Shown here piece by piece: positions 39,829-49,930 of a DNA stretch of 64,000 nt. The position numbers and the translations under genes were made by a program. The notes beneath the pieces are model-generated. The model was not told the DNA's origin. It searched no databases and saw only the letters and a program-made list of their open reading frames with translations. Source of the DNA: Candidatus Colwellia aromaticivorans (GTDB lineage: Bacteria; Pseudomonadota; Gammaproteobacteria; Enterobacterales; Alteromonadaceae); assembly GCF_003333305.1 (NCBI RefSeq), contig NZ_QOLD01000019.1, forward strand, positions 62,001 to 126,000, in the 5' to 3' direction. Positions within the stretch are counted from its first letter, which is position 1. Each line of letters starts with the position of its first letter.

Positions 39829-39845
39829 AGCAAAATTCTTGCCAA
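39829..39845 (-). promoter_or_regulatory. Sigma-54 promoter for the upstream flagellin
   Basis: The minus strand reads TTGGCAAGAATTTTGCT, with TGGCAAG at -24, TTGCT at -12 and GG-N10-GC spacing. It lies about 112 bp before the start, leaving a long leader. Confidence 0.8.
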
Positions 39846-39858
39846 TACGTTTTACTGT

Positions 39859-41070
39859 TTATATATAATTAAATAGTGTTAGGTTTTGTATTTTACTAAA
39901 TGCTTGTTGTGATGCTTGCAACGCTACTTTTGATTGTTCAAATTCAGAAATCGCTTTAGCAAAATCCAAGTCTTCAATATTTGACTTACTACTAGAGATA
40001 TTCAACGCTGAGTCTAGATGCCTACTCTTCTGGCTTTCAAGTACCTGCAAGCGAATACCTGAATCTACTCGTCTTGATGTTATATGAGTCATAGCCGAGT
40101 TAAGTTGATTGAGTATGCTGTTGTAATCAACCTGGTGTTGCTTTTGATTTGTTGAAACAGATCCGCTCTCCATCCAAGCAATAGCATCATTGATGGTTTC
40201 AAAAATACTGATATCCTCTTGTTCACTGAGAGTAAATGTGTCGTCCGGCAAAGGGTTGCCGCTTAAGGTAACGTCAACTCCGTTTGAGAGAGGAATATTT
40301 TGCCCTGCCACATAACTTGTCGTGTTATAAACACTTACCCCACCATCCACCACGTCTAATTCAGCAGCACCAGGGCCAAAGGTGAAAGTATAGTTATGAG
40401 GTATTGTACTCGCATTGTACGTATTTCGATTGGTAATATTGGCACTTTCAACCGCCACATCTGAGGTGTTATTTACGTTGTAGCTGGCCTTAAAGTCGCC
40501 TATTGAATTAGCGACTTTTAAAAAGGCTGCATCGCCTGTTTGATTAGTGGTAACGTTGATATTTTTTGCTACTGGTAATTCGTTAACACCCGTATCGCCA
40601 CTATAGAAAACAGAGCCGTCAACTTGTTGACTGAAAGGTTTTTGCTCAGTTTGATAACCAGAAAAGATGTAATCTCCGTTGGCATCTTGACTGTTGGCAA
40701 TATCAAGTAATTGGCTAAAATTATTTCTTGTTTGTGTTGCTAAAGACTGTAGGTCTTCAGTAGACATTCTACCGTTATTCGCTAGTAACATGTCTTGCTT
40801 AACTTGATCTAAAATTGTCTCTGCATCAGCGAAGACAATTTCTTGTAAGCTATTATGGCTTTCAGCCAGAGTGATATTCCGTTGGTATTTCTCAATATTA
40901 GCTAAGCTTTCTTTATAAGCAACTAAAGTACCATATTGAACTGCGTCATCCTTTGCAGTAAGTACTCGTTTACCGCTGGTTAAATAAGCCATTTGTTCAT
41001 TCACATCAGAGGTTTTACTACTCATTTGTAATGAACTTTGCTGATAAAACTGAGCTGTTGATACTCTCAT
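39859..41070 (-). CDS. flgL: FlgL, hook-filament junction protein
   Basis: A 403-residue protein with flagellin-like ends (N-terminal MRVSTAQFYQQSSLQMSSK, C-terminal ISEFEQSKVALQASQQAFSK). It forms the second junction ring, next to the filament. It follows flgK by ten bases. It is longer than the 317 residues of the enteric protein, with the extra sequence in the middle. Confidence 0.94.
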   Translation of the reverse strand: MRVSTAQFYQQSSLQMSSKTSDVNEQMAYLTSGKRVLTAKDDAVQYGTLVAYKESLANIEKYQRNITLAESHNSLQEIVFADAETILDQVKQDMLLANNGRMSTEDLQSLATQTRNNFSQLLDIANSQDANGDYIFSGYQTEQKPFSQQVDGSVFYSGDTGVNELPVAKNINVTTNQTGDAAFLKVANSIGDFKASYNVNNTSDVAVESANITNRNTYNASTIPHNYTFTFGPGAAELDVVDGGVSVYNTTSYVAGQNIPLSNGVDVTLSGNPLPDDTFTLSEQEDISIFETINDAIAWMESGSVSTNQKQHQVDYNSILNQLNSAMTHITSRRVDSGIRLQVLESQKSRHLDSALNISSSKSNIEDLDFAKAISEFEQSKVALQASQQAFSKIQNLTLFNYI

Positions 41071-41080
41071 TATTTACTCC

Positions 41081-43093
41081 TTACCTAACAGCCGCTAATA
41101 TAGTGTCAAAAATGGTATTCGCAGTGGAAATAATTTGCGATGCCGCTTGATAAGCTTGTTGAAATTTCAATAAATTTGCCGCTTCTTCATCAAGGTTTAC
41201 CCCAGATGTGGATTGATTGCGATTAAATGCTTGGGTGAATAATGCCTGAGCAGTATCAGCAACTAGCTCAGCATTACTGGCTTTTGAACCGACTTTTGAA
41301 GTGCTTATACCTATGCTTTGACTAAAGGTTTCTTTATTGCCGTTAGTTACGCCTTGCTCTTGGGTTTTAGTCATGGCAACTGCATTATTGCCATTACCCA
41401 CACCGAAGGCATCACCAATAGTAAATGTTTCTCTGGCATTAGTGCCTGAACCAACTAAGTCGCCACTAATTTCTATTTGAAACGCTGGTGTTCCTGGTGG
41501 TAAATCAACGACTGCACTTCCTCCTGCGGGATAGCTACCAGTAGCAATGGTTGCCGCTGGAGGTGGTGTTGCTGAATTATATACTCGATAGGAAAAAGTA
41601 TTAGCAGCACTTTCATACACATCTACGGTTAAGCCACTGTTAATACCCTGAGTATAGTTTCTAGCTGCTACCGGATCACTTACCCCGCTAATTGTTACCT
41701 TGCCATCACTGACATTATGCGTTGATGGAGTAACGTTAACGGCTGAACTGGCAGCAATGGCATTGCCATCTGTTAAGGTGGTTTGCATCAATGCCGCACT
41801 ATTTTTAGTCGGTATTATAGTAAAAGTATCGCCCGCGACAGGTACACCAGTTTCAATAAATGAAAAACCATAATCTGGCGATGATGGTGTATGTGTGCCT
41901 GCAGGTACACCGGAACCTGGTGCGCCTATGTTTTCACTGCCACCAGTTGTTAGGTTAAATAACATAAAGTCGGTGCCATCAAACCGTACTTCAAAATCAT
42001 CTGTCGGTAGTAACGATACATCGTTAATAGCTACTTGACCTTGCGTATTACCAGTATTTGATGAATGAGCTAAAATACGACCTTGTTGTAATTGAGTGGT
42101 GTTGATATCTGTGAAGATATTAGCACCTTGCAATCCATTTAAATCTAATCCACTGGCTTGACTATCATTTAACGTTGACGATATCGCCATCGCTAAGCGA
42201 TCTATTTCACTGCGGGTTTGTGCTAGATGTTCATCTCGGAACTCAATGGCTCCGCCTAATGAACCACCAAGTGTTGTACCATCAATTCCTACAGAGCCAT
42301 TAGGACCCACTAAACGCAACTCAGTTTGTAAAGCGTCAGGGTCACCTGCTTTTACGGCAATGGTTAGTGGCGTAATACCGGCAACCAGTGTTGTACCTTG
42401 ACCCACCATTACCGTCATAACACCATTTTGATCAACTAAAGTATTAACCCGCGTATATTCACCTAACTCACTCACTAATTTATCGCGTTTATCAAGCAAG
42501 TCATTAGGTTGTCCCGTTTGATTTAAGCCTTGATTTTGTAAAATGCTTTCATTAATTTTTGCTAGCTCAAAAGATATTTCAGAAATTTTATTGGCTACTT
42601 GCTCTATCTCACCATTAACGGATTTACCCATGAGATCAAAGTTATTAGTCAGCTCGTTAAAACCATCACTTAAAGACTTAGCTTGATTTAATACTATGCT
42701 ACGTAAACCTGAGTCATTGGGATTATCGGCGACACCATTTAAAGCTTGATAAAATTGCTCTATTGAACCTGCTACCGCGTTACCTGAAGCACTCATAACT
42801 TGATCAAGTTGAGTTAAACGAGTATGTAACGAATCAGCATTACCTAAATTACTTTGGTTGATTAACTGTTCTTTATACGAAAACTTATCATAGATTCGAG
42901 TAATATCTTGAACATAGGTGCCTGTGCCAATGTAGTTTGAACCGCTCACCTGGCCAAGCGTAGCGTTTTGCTCTGCCCGCTGGCGGGTATAGCCATCAGT
43001 ATTGACATTGGAAATATTATGACCCGTAGTTGCCAACTGCTGCTGTGCAGCTAATAAGCCACTCACGCCGGTTTGGTATAAACTAACTGTCAT
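41081..43093 (-). CDS. flgK: FlgK, hook-filament junction protein
   Basis: A 670-residue protein with the flg rod/hook N-terminal motif (GVSGLLAAQQQLATTGHNISNVNT) and the C-terminal heptad region (EEAANLLKFQQAYQAASQII). It is over 100 residues longer than enteric FlgK, owing to a Gly/Thr/Pro-rich insertion at about 360-560, as often seen in marine species. It is the first junction ring on the hook. No promoter is clear in the 93 bp before it, so it is probably read through from flgJ. Confidence 0.95.
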   Translation of the reverse strand: MTVSLYQTGVSGLLAAQQQLATTGHNISNVNTDGYTRQRAEQNATLGQVSGSNYIGTGTYVQDITRIYDKFSYKEQLINQSNLGNADSLHTRLTQLDQVMSASGNAVAGSIEQFYQALNGVADNPNDSGLRSIVLNQAKSLSDGFNELTNNFDLMGKSVNGEIEQVANKISEISFELAKINESILQNQGLNQTGQPNDLLDKRDKLVSELGEYTRVNTLVDQNGVMTVMVGQGTTLVAGITPLTIAVKAGDPDALQTELRLVGPNGSVGIDGTTLGGSLGGAIEFRDEHLAQTRSEIDRLAMAISSTLNDSQASGLDLNGLQGANIFTDINTTQLQQGRILAHSSNTGNTQGQVAINDVSLLPTDDFEVRFDGTDFMLFNLTTGGSENIGAPGSGVPAGTHTPSSPDYGFSFIETGVPVAGDTFTIIPTKNSAALMQTTLTDGNAIAASSAVNVTPSTHNVSDGKVTISGVSDPVAARNYTQGINSGLTVDVYESAANTFSYRVYNSATPPPAATIATGSYPAGGSAVVDLPPGTPAFQIEISGDLVGSGTNARETFTIGDAFGVGNGNNAVAMTKTQEQGVTNGNKETFSQSIGISTSKVGSKASNAELVADTAQALFTQAFNRNQSTSGVNLDEEAANLLKFQQAYQAASQIISTANTIFDTILAAVR

Positions 43094-43186
43094 AATATTT
43101 GCCTCTAGTATGGAGCTTTACTAACCTAAGTACTTACCTACCTGTAAGCAAAGTCACCACAAGGATGACAGGTTGTAATAACCACA

Positions 43187-44176
43187 TTATTTTATAATTA
43201 ACTTAGAGACTGTACGCAGAGTTGCCATTATTTTGTTGGCATATTGAGGATCTGTCGCATAGCCTGCTTTCTGTAAACTATGCACAAAGTGTTCCACATC
43301 ACTTGAGTTTTGCAATGCATCTTGATATCTGTCATTGTCAGAAAGGAAACTGACATAATCATTCACGCTTTCTGTCAATGATTGATACGCTCTAAAGGCT
43401 GATGATTTTTTCACCATAGCGCCTTGTTCAAATTCTAAAGATTCTTTTTGGATACTTGCTCCATCCCAACGGTTATCAGCTTTGATATTAAATAAGTTAT
43501 TTGAGCTACTACCATTTTGATCTTTAATTATTTTTTGTCCCCAACCAGTTTCTAGCGCTGCTTGGGCAATAATGACTTGAAATGGTACACCTAATTTTTC
43601 TTGGACTGATTTTGCCGGCTCTATAAGGGCACTAACAAAATCTTTGGGTTCGCTAAAGCTTGGTGATGAAAAATTGACGTTTGTTTTTGATTGATTATCA
43701 TCAACAGTTGCAAAGGGGATTTTTGTGAAGTCTGTATTATTGGTTTGACTTTGTAATTTGTCTTGCTTAGCCGCTTTCTTAATTTGTTCAAGATTAGCAT
43801 CATTACGCAATACGCTTCTTGGGGTAAAATTATTATCATCACCCCCTAATTGCCTAACAATCAGATCAGATAAACCTAACGTACCGTTTGACGATAACTC
43901 AACAGCCATTTGTTGATCGTGCATATCGCGATAAAACTTAGTTGACTGGGAATTAAACGGACTATCTGACTCTAAAACATCTTGCGCTTTACGCATGCTT
44001 TTTAGCAGCATTTTCATAAAAATAGCTTCAAACTGCTGAGCAGCTTCTTGTAAAGCTTCTTTTTTACCTTCGCTATCTGACCCTCTAGATTGTTCACGGA
44101 TGGCATTCAAACCATTTAACTCTAAAAAGTTACGTGATTGGTCAAAATTAGTGGTGGTAATTGAGTTATCAGCCAT
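43187..44176 (-). CDS. flgJ: FlgJ, rod cap and peptidoglycan hydrolase
   Basis: A 329-residue two-domain protein. The N-terminal rod-capping domain (QFEAIFMKMLLKSMRKA) is joined by a polar linker to a C-terminal glucosaminidase domain (about 175-329). That domain has the catalytic Glu in AALETGWGQ and the NLFNIKAD and YQSLTESVNDYVSFL segments. It opens the cell wall for the rod. It follows flgI by 18 bp. Confidence 0.96.
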   Translation of the reverse strand: MADNSITTTNFDQSRNFLELNGLNAIREQSRGSDSEGKKEALQEAAQQFEAIFMKMLLKSMRKAQDVLESDSPFNSQSTKFYRDMHDQQMAVELSSNGTLGLSDLIVRQLGGDDNNFTPRSVLRNDANLEQIKKAAKQDKLQSQTNNTDFTKIPFATVDDNQSKTNVNFSSPSFSEPKDFVSALIEPAKSVQEKLGVPFQVIIAQAALETGWGQKIIKDQNGSSSNNLFNIKADNRWDGASIQKESLEFEQGAMVKKSSAFRAYQSLTESVNDYVSFLSDNDRYQDALQNSSDVEHFVHSLQKAGYATDPQYANKIMATLRTVSKLIIK

Positions 44177-44194
44177 TATGTCACTCTATATATA

Positions 44195-45289
44195 CTAAAT
44201 AATAATAAGTTCGCCAAGAATGGCGCCAGCTTGATCTAACGCTTCTAAGATAGCCATAACATCGCCAGGCCCCGCACCAACTTCATTAATTGCTCTCACT
44301 AATGTTTCTAACGTAACGCCTGGTTGAAACACAAACATACGCGCATCACTTTGGCTAACATTCACCGATGATTGGTTGGTAACGACCGTTTCCCCTTCTG
44401 CAAATGCATTGGGCTGTGACACTTCTTGTACTTCATTTATCGTTACTGTAATGCCACCATGTGTAATTGCAGCAGCTAACAAGCGAACCTCATTGCCAAT
44501 AACTATAGTGCCTGTACGTGAGTTGACTATTATTTTTGCTGAGCCTGAAGCAGGTTCAAACTCTAAATTTTCTAAAACAGAAAGAAAGCTAACGCGATCA
44601 TTAATATCACGAGGAGCATTAACCTGAACTGAAGCAGCATCTATTGCTCTAGCAGATCCTGGTATCAACTCGTTAATAGTATCCGCTAGGTTTTTCGCTG
44701 TGGTAAAATCAATTCTGTGTAAATTAAACGTTATATAATCACCTAATCCAAACGGCGACTTAACTTCACGCTCAACCGTTGCACCGTTAGAGATACGACC
44801 AACAGTTGGTGTGTTAACAATAACTTTTGAACCATCAAGACCTTCTGCGCCCAAACCACTGACCACTAAACTCCCCTGACCCACCGCATAGGTTTTGCCA
44901 TCAAGACCAACCAGCATGGTTTGCAATAAAGTACCGCCACGTAAGCTTTGCGCACTTCCCATACTAGAAACGGTAATATCAATTGTTTGTCCTACCTTTT
45001 TAAAAGCATTCAGCTCTGCATGAACGGCAACAGCAGCCACATTTTTAATTTTAGGTTTAAGGTTTGCTGGCATGGTAATACCAAAATTACTTAGCATGGT
45101 TTTAAAGCTTTGTTCGGTAAATGGGCTTTGCTCACCCGTGCCTGGCAAACCAACCACTAAGCCATAACCGATTAATTGGTTAGTACGAACACCAGCAACA
45201 TCAACGGCATCTTTAATGCGTTGTGCATGACTAGTAAAAGCTAAAGATAAGCCTGTAAGGATAAGTACTATGTTTATTACTGCTTTCAT
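44195..45289 (-). CDS. flgI: FlgI, flagellar P-ring protein
   Basis: A 364-residue periplasmic protein with a cleavable signal peptide (to about residue 22, ending SHAQ) and the family segments [19 protein letters not shown] and [22 protein letters not shown] at the C-terminus. It forms the rod bushing in the peptidoglycan layer. It lies between flgH and flgJ. Confidence 0.97.
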   Translation of the reverse strand: MKAVINIVLILTGLSLAFTSHAQRIKDAVDVAGVRTNQLIGYGLVVGLPGTGEQSPFTEQSFKTMLSNFGITMPANLKPKIKNVAAVAVHAELNAFKKVGQTIDITVSSMGSAQSLRGGTLLQTMLVGLDGKTYAVGQGSLVVSGLGAEGLDGSKVIVNTPTVGRISNGATVEREVKSPFGLGDYITFNLHRIDFTTAKNLADTINELIPGSARAIDAASVQVNAPRDINDRVSFLSVLENLEFEPASGSAKIIVNSRTGTIVIGNEVRLLAAAITHGGITVTINEVQEVSQPNAFAEGETVVTNQSSVNVSQSDARMFVFQPGVTLETLVRAINEVGAGPGDVMAILEALDQAGAILGELIII

Positions 45290-45308
45290 ATTATTACCTA
45301 AGAGCCCC

Positions 45309-46004
45309 CTAAAGAGGCCACCAACTACTGTTGAAAAACTTCGTTAACCAACCTTGCTCATTGGTGTCGGCAAAACTACCTGTACCCGCATATTGAATAC
45401 GCGCATTAGCTATTTTTGTTGATAAGATGGTATTGTTCGAATTAATATCTTTAGCACGAATAACGCCCGTTAAACGGATATATTCATCACCATTATTTAA
45501 CGTTATCCATTTTTCGCCACGAATCATTAAATTGCCATTAGGTAAAACCCTCAGCACATGCACCGAAATATCGCCACTTAAGCTATTACCCTGATCAGCT
45601 TTTGAATCCCCTTTAAATTCAGAGTTTTGATTTACACCAAATTGTAGTGATTTACCACCAATAGTTACCGGCGCGCCACCTAACCCAATGACAGGATCGA
45701 GCACAGCATTATTTTCTTTTTTCAATTCTGTTTTGGCATTTTTCTTCGCTTGAGTACTTTCACTTAAAATGACCGAAATAATATCGCCTATCCGGTGAGC
45801 CTTAGAATCAGAGTAAATATTATTGACATAATTTTCTTTAAATAATGAACCGGTTGGAATAATAGCGTCCTCTTCAGTCTCCGGTAATATTGGTGCAAAA
45901 TCAGGGTCGTTAGGCAAAGCTTTACTTAGTTCTACAGTATTACTGCAAGCACTTATTTGACTAATAAGCATTACCACCAAGACACAAAATAATTTACTTT
46001 TCAT
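45309..46004 (-). CDS. flgH: FlgH, flagellar L-ring lipoprotein
   Basis: An outer membrane lipoprotein forming the L ring. With ATG at 46004 it begins with a signal peptide whose lipobox is ISAC, so the mature N-terminus is Cys20. A longer reading from 46061 adds an implausible leader that overlaps flgG. The conserved segments [11 protein letters not shown] and [12 protein letters not shown] are present. Confidence 0.95.
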   Translation of the reverse strand: MKSKLFCVLVVMLISQISACSNTVELSKALPNDPDFAPILPETEEDAIIPTGSLFKENYVNNIYSDSKAHRIGDIISVILSESTQAKKNAKTELKKENNAVLDPVIGLGGAPVTIGGKSLQFGVNQNSEFKGDSKADQGNSLSGDISVHVLRVLPNGNLMIRGEKWITLNNGDEYIRLTGVIRAKDINSNNTILSTKIANARIQYAGTGSFADTNEQGWLTKFFNSSWWPL

Positions 46005-46026
46005 CGTTAACTCCAAACTAAAAAAG

Positions 46027-46815
46027 TTACAGCTGCTGATTGATATAACTAAGCATTTCATCTACAGCCGAAATCACTTTAGAGTTCATTTCATAAACAC
46101 GTTGTGATTCAATTAAATTCACCAATTCTTCTGTAGTGTTTACATTTGAGGTTTCTAACGCCCCTTGTACTATCATGCCAAACCCTTCTAGACCGGGAAT
46201 ACCCTCTTGTGGCGTTCCACTAACAGCGGTTTCTGTGTATAAATTCTGCCCGATGGGCTGAAGACCCGTAGGGTTAACAAAATTAATCGTATTGATCTGA
46301 CCAACAACCGCTGGCTCAGCCTGCCCTTGTAAAGTTACTGATACTTCACCGTCTTGCGAGACAACGATACTTAAAGCATCTTCAGGAATAGTCACTTGCG
46401 GCTGTATTAAATAACCCGCTCCAGGGGTAACCATATCGCCTTCATCATTCATGGTAAATTGACCATTTCGACTATAAGCAGAAGTACCATCTGGCATCAG
46501 TATTTCAAAAAATCCTTCACCTTGAATCATCAAGTCTAAGGAGTTATCTGTTGTTAACATATCCCCTTGTGTATGAATTTTTTGTGTTGCCACTACTTTA
46601 GTGCCAGCCCCTAGCATCAAGCCTGATGGCGCTTCACTATCATCGGCAGTACGCCCGCCCGGTTGATTGACATTTTGATAAAGTAAGTCTTCAAAAACAG
46701 CACGACTTTTCTTAAAGCCTATAGTGCTAGCATTGGCTAAGTTGTTAGAAATTACCGCAATATCTTTGGTTTGCGCATCTAAGCCTGTTTTACTGATCCA
46801 TAATGCTGGATTCAT
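46027..46815 (-). CDS. flgG: FlgG, distal rod protein
   Basis: A 262-residue rod protein of normal length, with N-terminal ALWISKTGLDAQTKDIAVIS and ANASTIGFKKS and C-terminal TTEELVNLIESQRVYEMNSK. These are the hydrophobic heptad ends shared by axial proteins. It lies between flgF and flgH. Confidence 0.97.
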   Translation of the reverse strand: MNPALWISKTGLDAQTKDIAVISNNLANASTIGFKKSRAVFEDLLYQNVNQPGGRTADDSEAPSGLMLGAGTKVVATQKIHTQGDMLTTDNSLDLMIQGEGFFEILMPDGTSAYSRNGQFTMNDEGDMVTPGAGYLIQPQVTIPEDALSIVVSQDGEVSVTLQGQAEPAVVGQINTINFVNPTGLQPIGQNLYTETAVSGTPQEGIPGLEGFGMIVQGALETSNVNTTEELVNLIESQRVYEMNSKVISAVDEMLSYINQQL

Positions 46816-46836
46816 ACATCACCTCAATTAATTTCT

Positions 46837-47580
46837 TTAGAAAGCACGCAATAATGCGGCACTGCTAGCATCTATTTCTTCTGCTGTTTTCATCATTTTT
46901 AGCTGCATTTCAAATTGCCTTTGTAAAGCAATCATGTCTGTCATATCACTTAATGGGCTGCTGTTACTCGACTCTAATGTGCCGCCTAGTACTTTAACCG
47001 TGATATCGGCTTGTTCAGGTGCGCCATCTTTTCGGCGAAATAAACCATCTTGCCCTTTAACGAGCATACGAACATCAGGATTAACTAACTTAAGACGCCC
47101 TGCTTCTTCTTGCGCAGTAACGGGTGCCCCTTCAGGTTGAACCATGATGACCCCATCACGATTTATTTGAATGTTATTCACGGGTAGAGGTAAATAAATA
47201 GGTCCGCCCTCTCCAACAACTAACTTACCACTGCTTGTTTCTAAAGCGCCGTCAGCCGTCAACCGTAAGTGGCCATTTCGCGTAAAAGCGACCTCACCAG
47301 AGGCATCTTGCACGGAGATCCATCCTTCACCTTCAATGGCAATATCAAGATCGCGGCCTGTGGTTAGTAATGCGCCTGAGTCAAAATTTTGGCTAGCACG
47401 TTCGGTCATGGAAAACACACGGGTTGCTTGCCCTTCACCAAATGCCTGCATACTTCTCGCTTGCGCTAAATCAGCTTTAAAGCCAGTGGTTTTAGCATTC
47501 GCTAAATTATTGGCATTAATTGATAGTGCTTGCATGTTTTGTTTAGCACCGCTCATGGCGATATAAAGCAACTTATCCAT
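46837..47580 (-). CDS. flgF: FlgF, proximal rod protein
   Basis: A 247-residue axial protein with N-terminal MDKLLYIAMSGAKQNMQALS and ANAKTTGFKAD motifs and the C-terminal TDMIALQRQFEMQLKMM region. ATG at 47580 is chosen over 47592. It is the first gene of the flgFGHIJ(KL) unit, behind a sigma-54 site at 47620-47636 and separated from flgE by a terminator. Confidence 0.95.
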   Translation of the reverse strand: MDKLLYIAMSGAKQNMQALSINANNLANAKTTGFKADLAQARSMQAFGEGQATRVFSMTERASQNFDSGALLTTGRDLDIAIEGEGWISVQDASGEVAFTRNGHLRLTADGALETSSGKLVVGEGGPIYLPLPVNNIQINRDGVIMVQPEGAPVTAQEEAGRLKLVNPDVRMLVKGQDGLFRRKDGAPEQADITVKVLGGTLESSNSSPLSDMTDMIALQRQFEMQLKMMKTAEEIDASSAALLRAF

Positions 47581-47619
47581 AATGAATTCCACATTAATTA
47601 ATTCTATTGTGTAGATAAA

Positions 47620-47636
47620 TGCAAAGAGAGTGCCAA
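47620..47636 (-). promoter_or_regulatory. Sigma-54 promoter for flgFGHIJ(KL)
   Basis: The minus strand reads TTGGCACTCTCTTTGCA, an essentially perfect -24/-12 element. It is 40 bp before flgF, just past the flgE terminator. Confidence 0.9.
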
Positions 47637-47681
47637 AAAGCTACTTGAGGGAATTTACATAAAGTAAAAGTGACTAAAAAG

Positions 47682-47729
47682 ATAAAGCCGCTAACTGAAC
47701 AGTAAGTACCATTCAGCTAGCGGCTTTAT
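47682..47729 (-). terminator. Terminator after flgE
   Basis: A long stem pairs ATAAAGCCGCTA (47682) with TAGCGGCTTTAT (47718), extended inward by CTGAA/TTCAG with a single interruption. Leftward it is followed by CTTTTTAG. It separates the flgBCDE unit from flgF. Confidence 0.85.
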
Positions 47730-47745
47730 TGATAATAAATTTTAT

Positions 47746-49095
47746 TTATCTAATTTGTAAGATAGTCTGATTCAGTTGATTATCTACTTCTAGCGCACGT
47801 GAATTCGCTTGGAAATTTCGTTGTGCTGAAATCAAATCAATTAACTCTGTGGTCAAATTAACGTTTGATTGTTCTAATGCTGATGAGTTAATTGTACCAA
47901 AAGTACCTGAGCCACCTTCACCTGCTAAGGCTTCACCTGAAACTAGACTTTCTTTCCAGTTACTATTGCCTACTTGTGTTAACCCTTGCTCGTTGGCAAA
48001 GTTAACTAAAGCAATTCGCGCTAAAGGCTGTGAAGTACCATTTGAATAAGTGGCTCGCACTAGGCCATCACCACCAATATCAATACCGGTTAATCGCCCT
48101 ACGGCTAAACCATCTTGCTTTAAAGCTGTTACTTCAAAATTGGAAGCAAACTGGGTTGGTTCATTTGGGTTTGGTGATGCTGTATCTAGGTTAAAGTCAA
48201 TTATAACCGTTTGAGTAGGATCAGCTCCATTACTTAAAATACCAATTCCTAAAGGAGCTGTTTGTATCAGAGCTGGGTTTTGGCCAACAAAATCACCACT
48301 GGAATTAAAGCTTAAAACAGCCCCTTGTACACCTGCTTGGGTAGTCTGTACGGGAGCTGGAGCTGGGTAATCTGCTGTTATTGTAGACGAAGTGCCGGTA
48401 GGAACATTGACCATTACATCATCAACTGCCGTAAACATATTCCATTGATTGGCTGATGCTTTAACAAAATAATATGTCATTACATGACTATCACCTAAAG
48501 AGTCAAAAATTGTTACTGAAGTTGAGTTATTAAATGTTAGCGGGTCGGTTGGGTCAAATACAGGATTTGCTGGCGCTACATCACCTGCGGGTAAATTCAT
48601 ACGAATATCAACTTCACTGGTTTTGGTTGGTGCGCCTGAAGCTGTTGGGATAAGAACAGGCGTGGCAGTACTTAAACTAACCGACGATGAACTGCCATCT
48701 GGATTAATTGGGAAGCCCAATAAATGACCTCCTTGCGAGTTAACAACAAAATTGTCAGCATTTAATTTAAATTGACCCGCTCGTGTATATGAACGCTCAA
48801 GTGAGCCAAGTTCTGGTACTGTAGCAAAAAAGCCATTACCCGTGATGGCTAAGTCAAGCGCATTATTGGTAAATTGAATACTACCTTGAGAAAACTGCTG
48901 GGCAACATCTGCGGTTAAAACACCATCACCTACTTTCGTTTTACCTGCAGCAAGCAAAGATGATGCATAAACATCAACAAATTCAGCACGGGACTCTTTA
49001 AAACCAACAGTATTTACGTTAGCAATGTTGTTTGAAGTTACATCTAAATCTTTCTGTGCGGCATTTAATCCACTTAGTGCTATATTAAATGACAT
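47746..49095 (-). CDS. flgE: FlgE, flagellar hook protein
   Basis: A 449-residue hook protein with N-terminal ALSGLNAAQKDLDVTSNNIA and C-terminal NLTTELIDLISAQRNFQANS axial motifs. The variable middle is rich in Pro, Thr, Ser and Asp. It follows flgD, with a palindromic repeat in the 98-bp gap, and ends at a strong terminator. Confidence 0.97.
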   Translation of the reverse strand: MSFNIALSGLNAAQKDLDVTSNNIANVNTVGFKESRAEFVDVYASSLLAAGKTKVGDGVLTADVAQQFSQGSIQFTNNALDLAITGNGFFATVPELGSLERSYTRAGQFKLNADNFVVNSQGGHLLGFPINPDGSSSSVSLSTATPVLIPTASGAPTKTSEVDIRMNLPAGDVAPANPVFDPTDPLTFNNSTSVTIFDSLGDSHVMTYYFVKASANQWNMFTAVDDVMVNVPTGTSSTITADYPAPAPVQTTQAGVQGAVLSFNSSGDFVGQNPALIQTAPLGIGILSNGADPTQTVIIDFNLDTASPNPNEPTQFASNFEVTALKQDGLAVGRLTGIDIGGDGLVRATYSNGTSQPLARIALVNFANEQGLTQVGNSNWKESLVSGEALAGEGGSGTFGTINSSALEQSNVNLTTELIDLISAQRNFQANSRALEVDNQLNQTILQIR

Positions 49096-49118
49096 AATTT
49101 AACCCTCTTAAAAATTTT

Positions 49119-49193
49119 TGTAGGTCGTACTTAAGTGCGACATTTTTAAATTTTGTTTGTAAAAAATATTGTCAGGCTAAAGCCTAACCTACA
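49119..49193. repeat. 75-bp palindromic repeat between flgD and flgE
   Basis: TGTAGGT at 49119 and ACCTACA at 49187 are inverted ends. Inside are two hairpins, GTCGTACTTAAGTGCGAC and AGGCTAAAGCCT. It abuts the flgD stop codon exactly. This form is like REP/BIME units of gammaproteobacteria. It may tune flgD-flgE expression or be neutral. Confidence 0.7.
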
Positions 49194-49880
49194 TTACCCT
49201 TCTGATACTTCAACTACATCGGCTAAGGCCATTGAGCTGCCACCATTAAGGTTTAATAAAATACTACCGTTAGCACCTGCTAAAGTAACACTGTCAACTT
49301 TTCTAAAAGTCATGCTTTGTATTTCTGATGCTTGACCATCAACTAAGCCCGCTACTCTAAAACGATATGCACCTGCAGCCGCTGGATCACCATTTGCTTT
49401 TTGGCCATCCCAGGTAAACGTGGAGCCACCTGCACTAACATTACCAACAGGAACCGTTTGAATAATTTCTCCAGCAATATTTTCAACATAAATGTTAACG
49501 TTACTCGCTGGCGTATCCGTGACTATTTTACCTTTAACTTGCTCACCTTCATTCATACCAAAAACATTGTCTTCAACTAAAACACTACGACCAACCAAAG
49601 AAGAGGCTTGCAATGCTTGACTTGAGGTCATAGAGCTTGAAAATGAAGTGAATTGATCATTTAATTTCTGCACCCCATCAGTAGTAGAGAAAGCAGTCAT
49701 TTGTGAAATCATTTCATTATTATCTACTGGCTTAGTAGGATCTTGATTTGACAATTCTTTTGTTAACAGAGCAAAAAAGTCGGCCTGAGTTAACATGCCT
49801 TTATTTTGTTCTGCAACCTTATAATCTTCTTGCTGCCAACGTATTGAATCTAAAGGGTTTCCGCCTTTAATTGTTTCCAT
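49194..49880 (-). CDS. flgD: FlgD, hook cap (scaffold) protein
   Basis: A 228-residue protein with the N-terminal FlgD segment (LTQADFFALLTKELSNQDPTKPVDN) and a C-terminal beta-rich FlgD Ig-like region (FTWDGQKANGDPAAAGAYRFRV). It caps the growing hook. It is preceded by a short ORF derived from the flgC 3' end. Confidence 0.95.
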   Translation of the reverse strand: METIKGGNPLDSIRWQQEDYKVAEQNKGMLTQADFFALLTKELSNQDPTKPVDNNEMISQMTAFSTTDGVQKLNDQFTSFSSSMTSSQALQASSLVGRSVLVEDNVFGMNEGEQVKGKIVTDTPASNVNIYVENIAGEIIQTVPVGNVSAGGSTFTWDGQKANGDPAAAGAYRFRVAGLVDGQASEIQSMTFRKVDSVTLAGANGSILLNLNGGSSMALADVVEVSEG

Positions 49881-49930
49881 TATCTGCTCCTACTAACTAT
49901 CACTGACCAAATGTAAGGTTTTATTCGACA

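Noticed and set aside
43094-43186. Possible sigma-54 site before flgK
   Set aside because: GTGGTGACTTTGCTT looks similar, but the GG to GC spacing is eight rather than ten bases.
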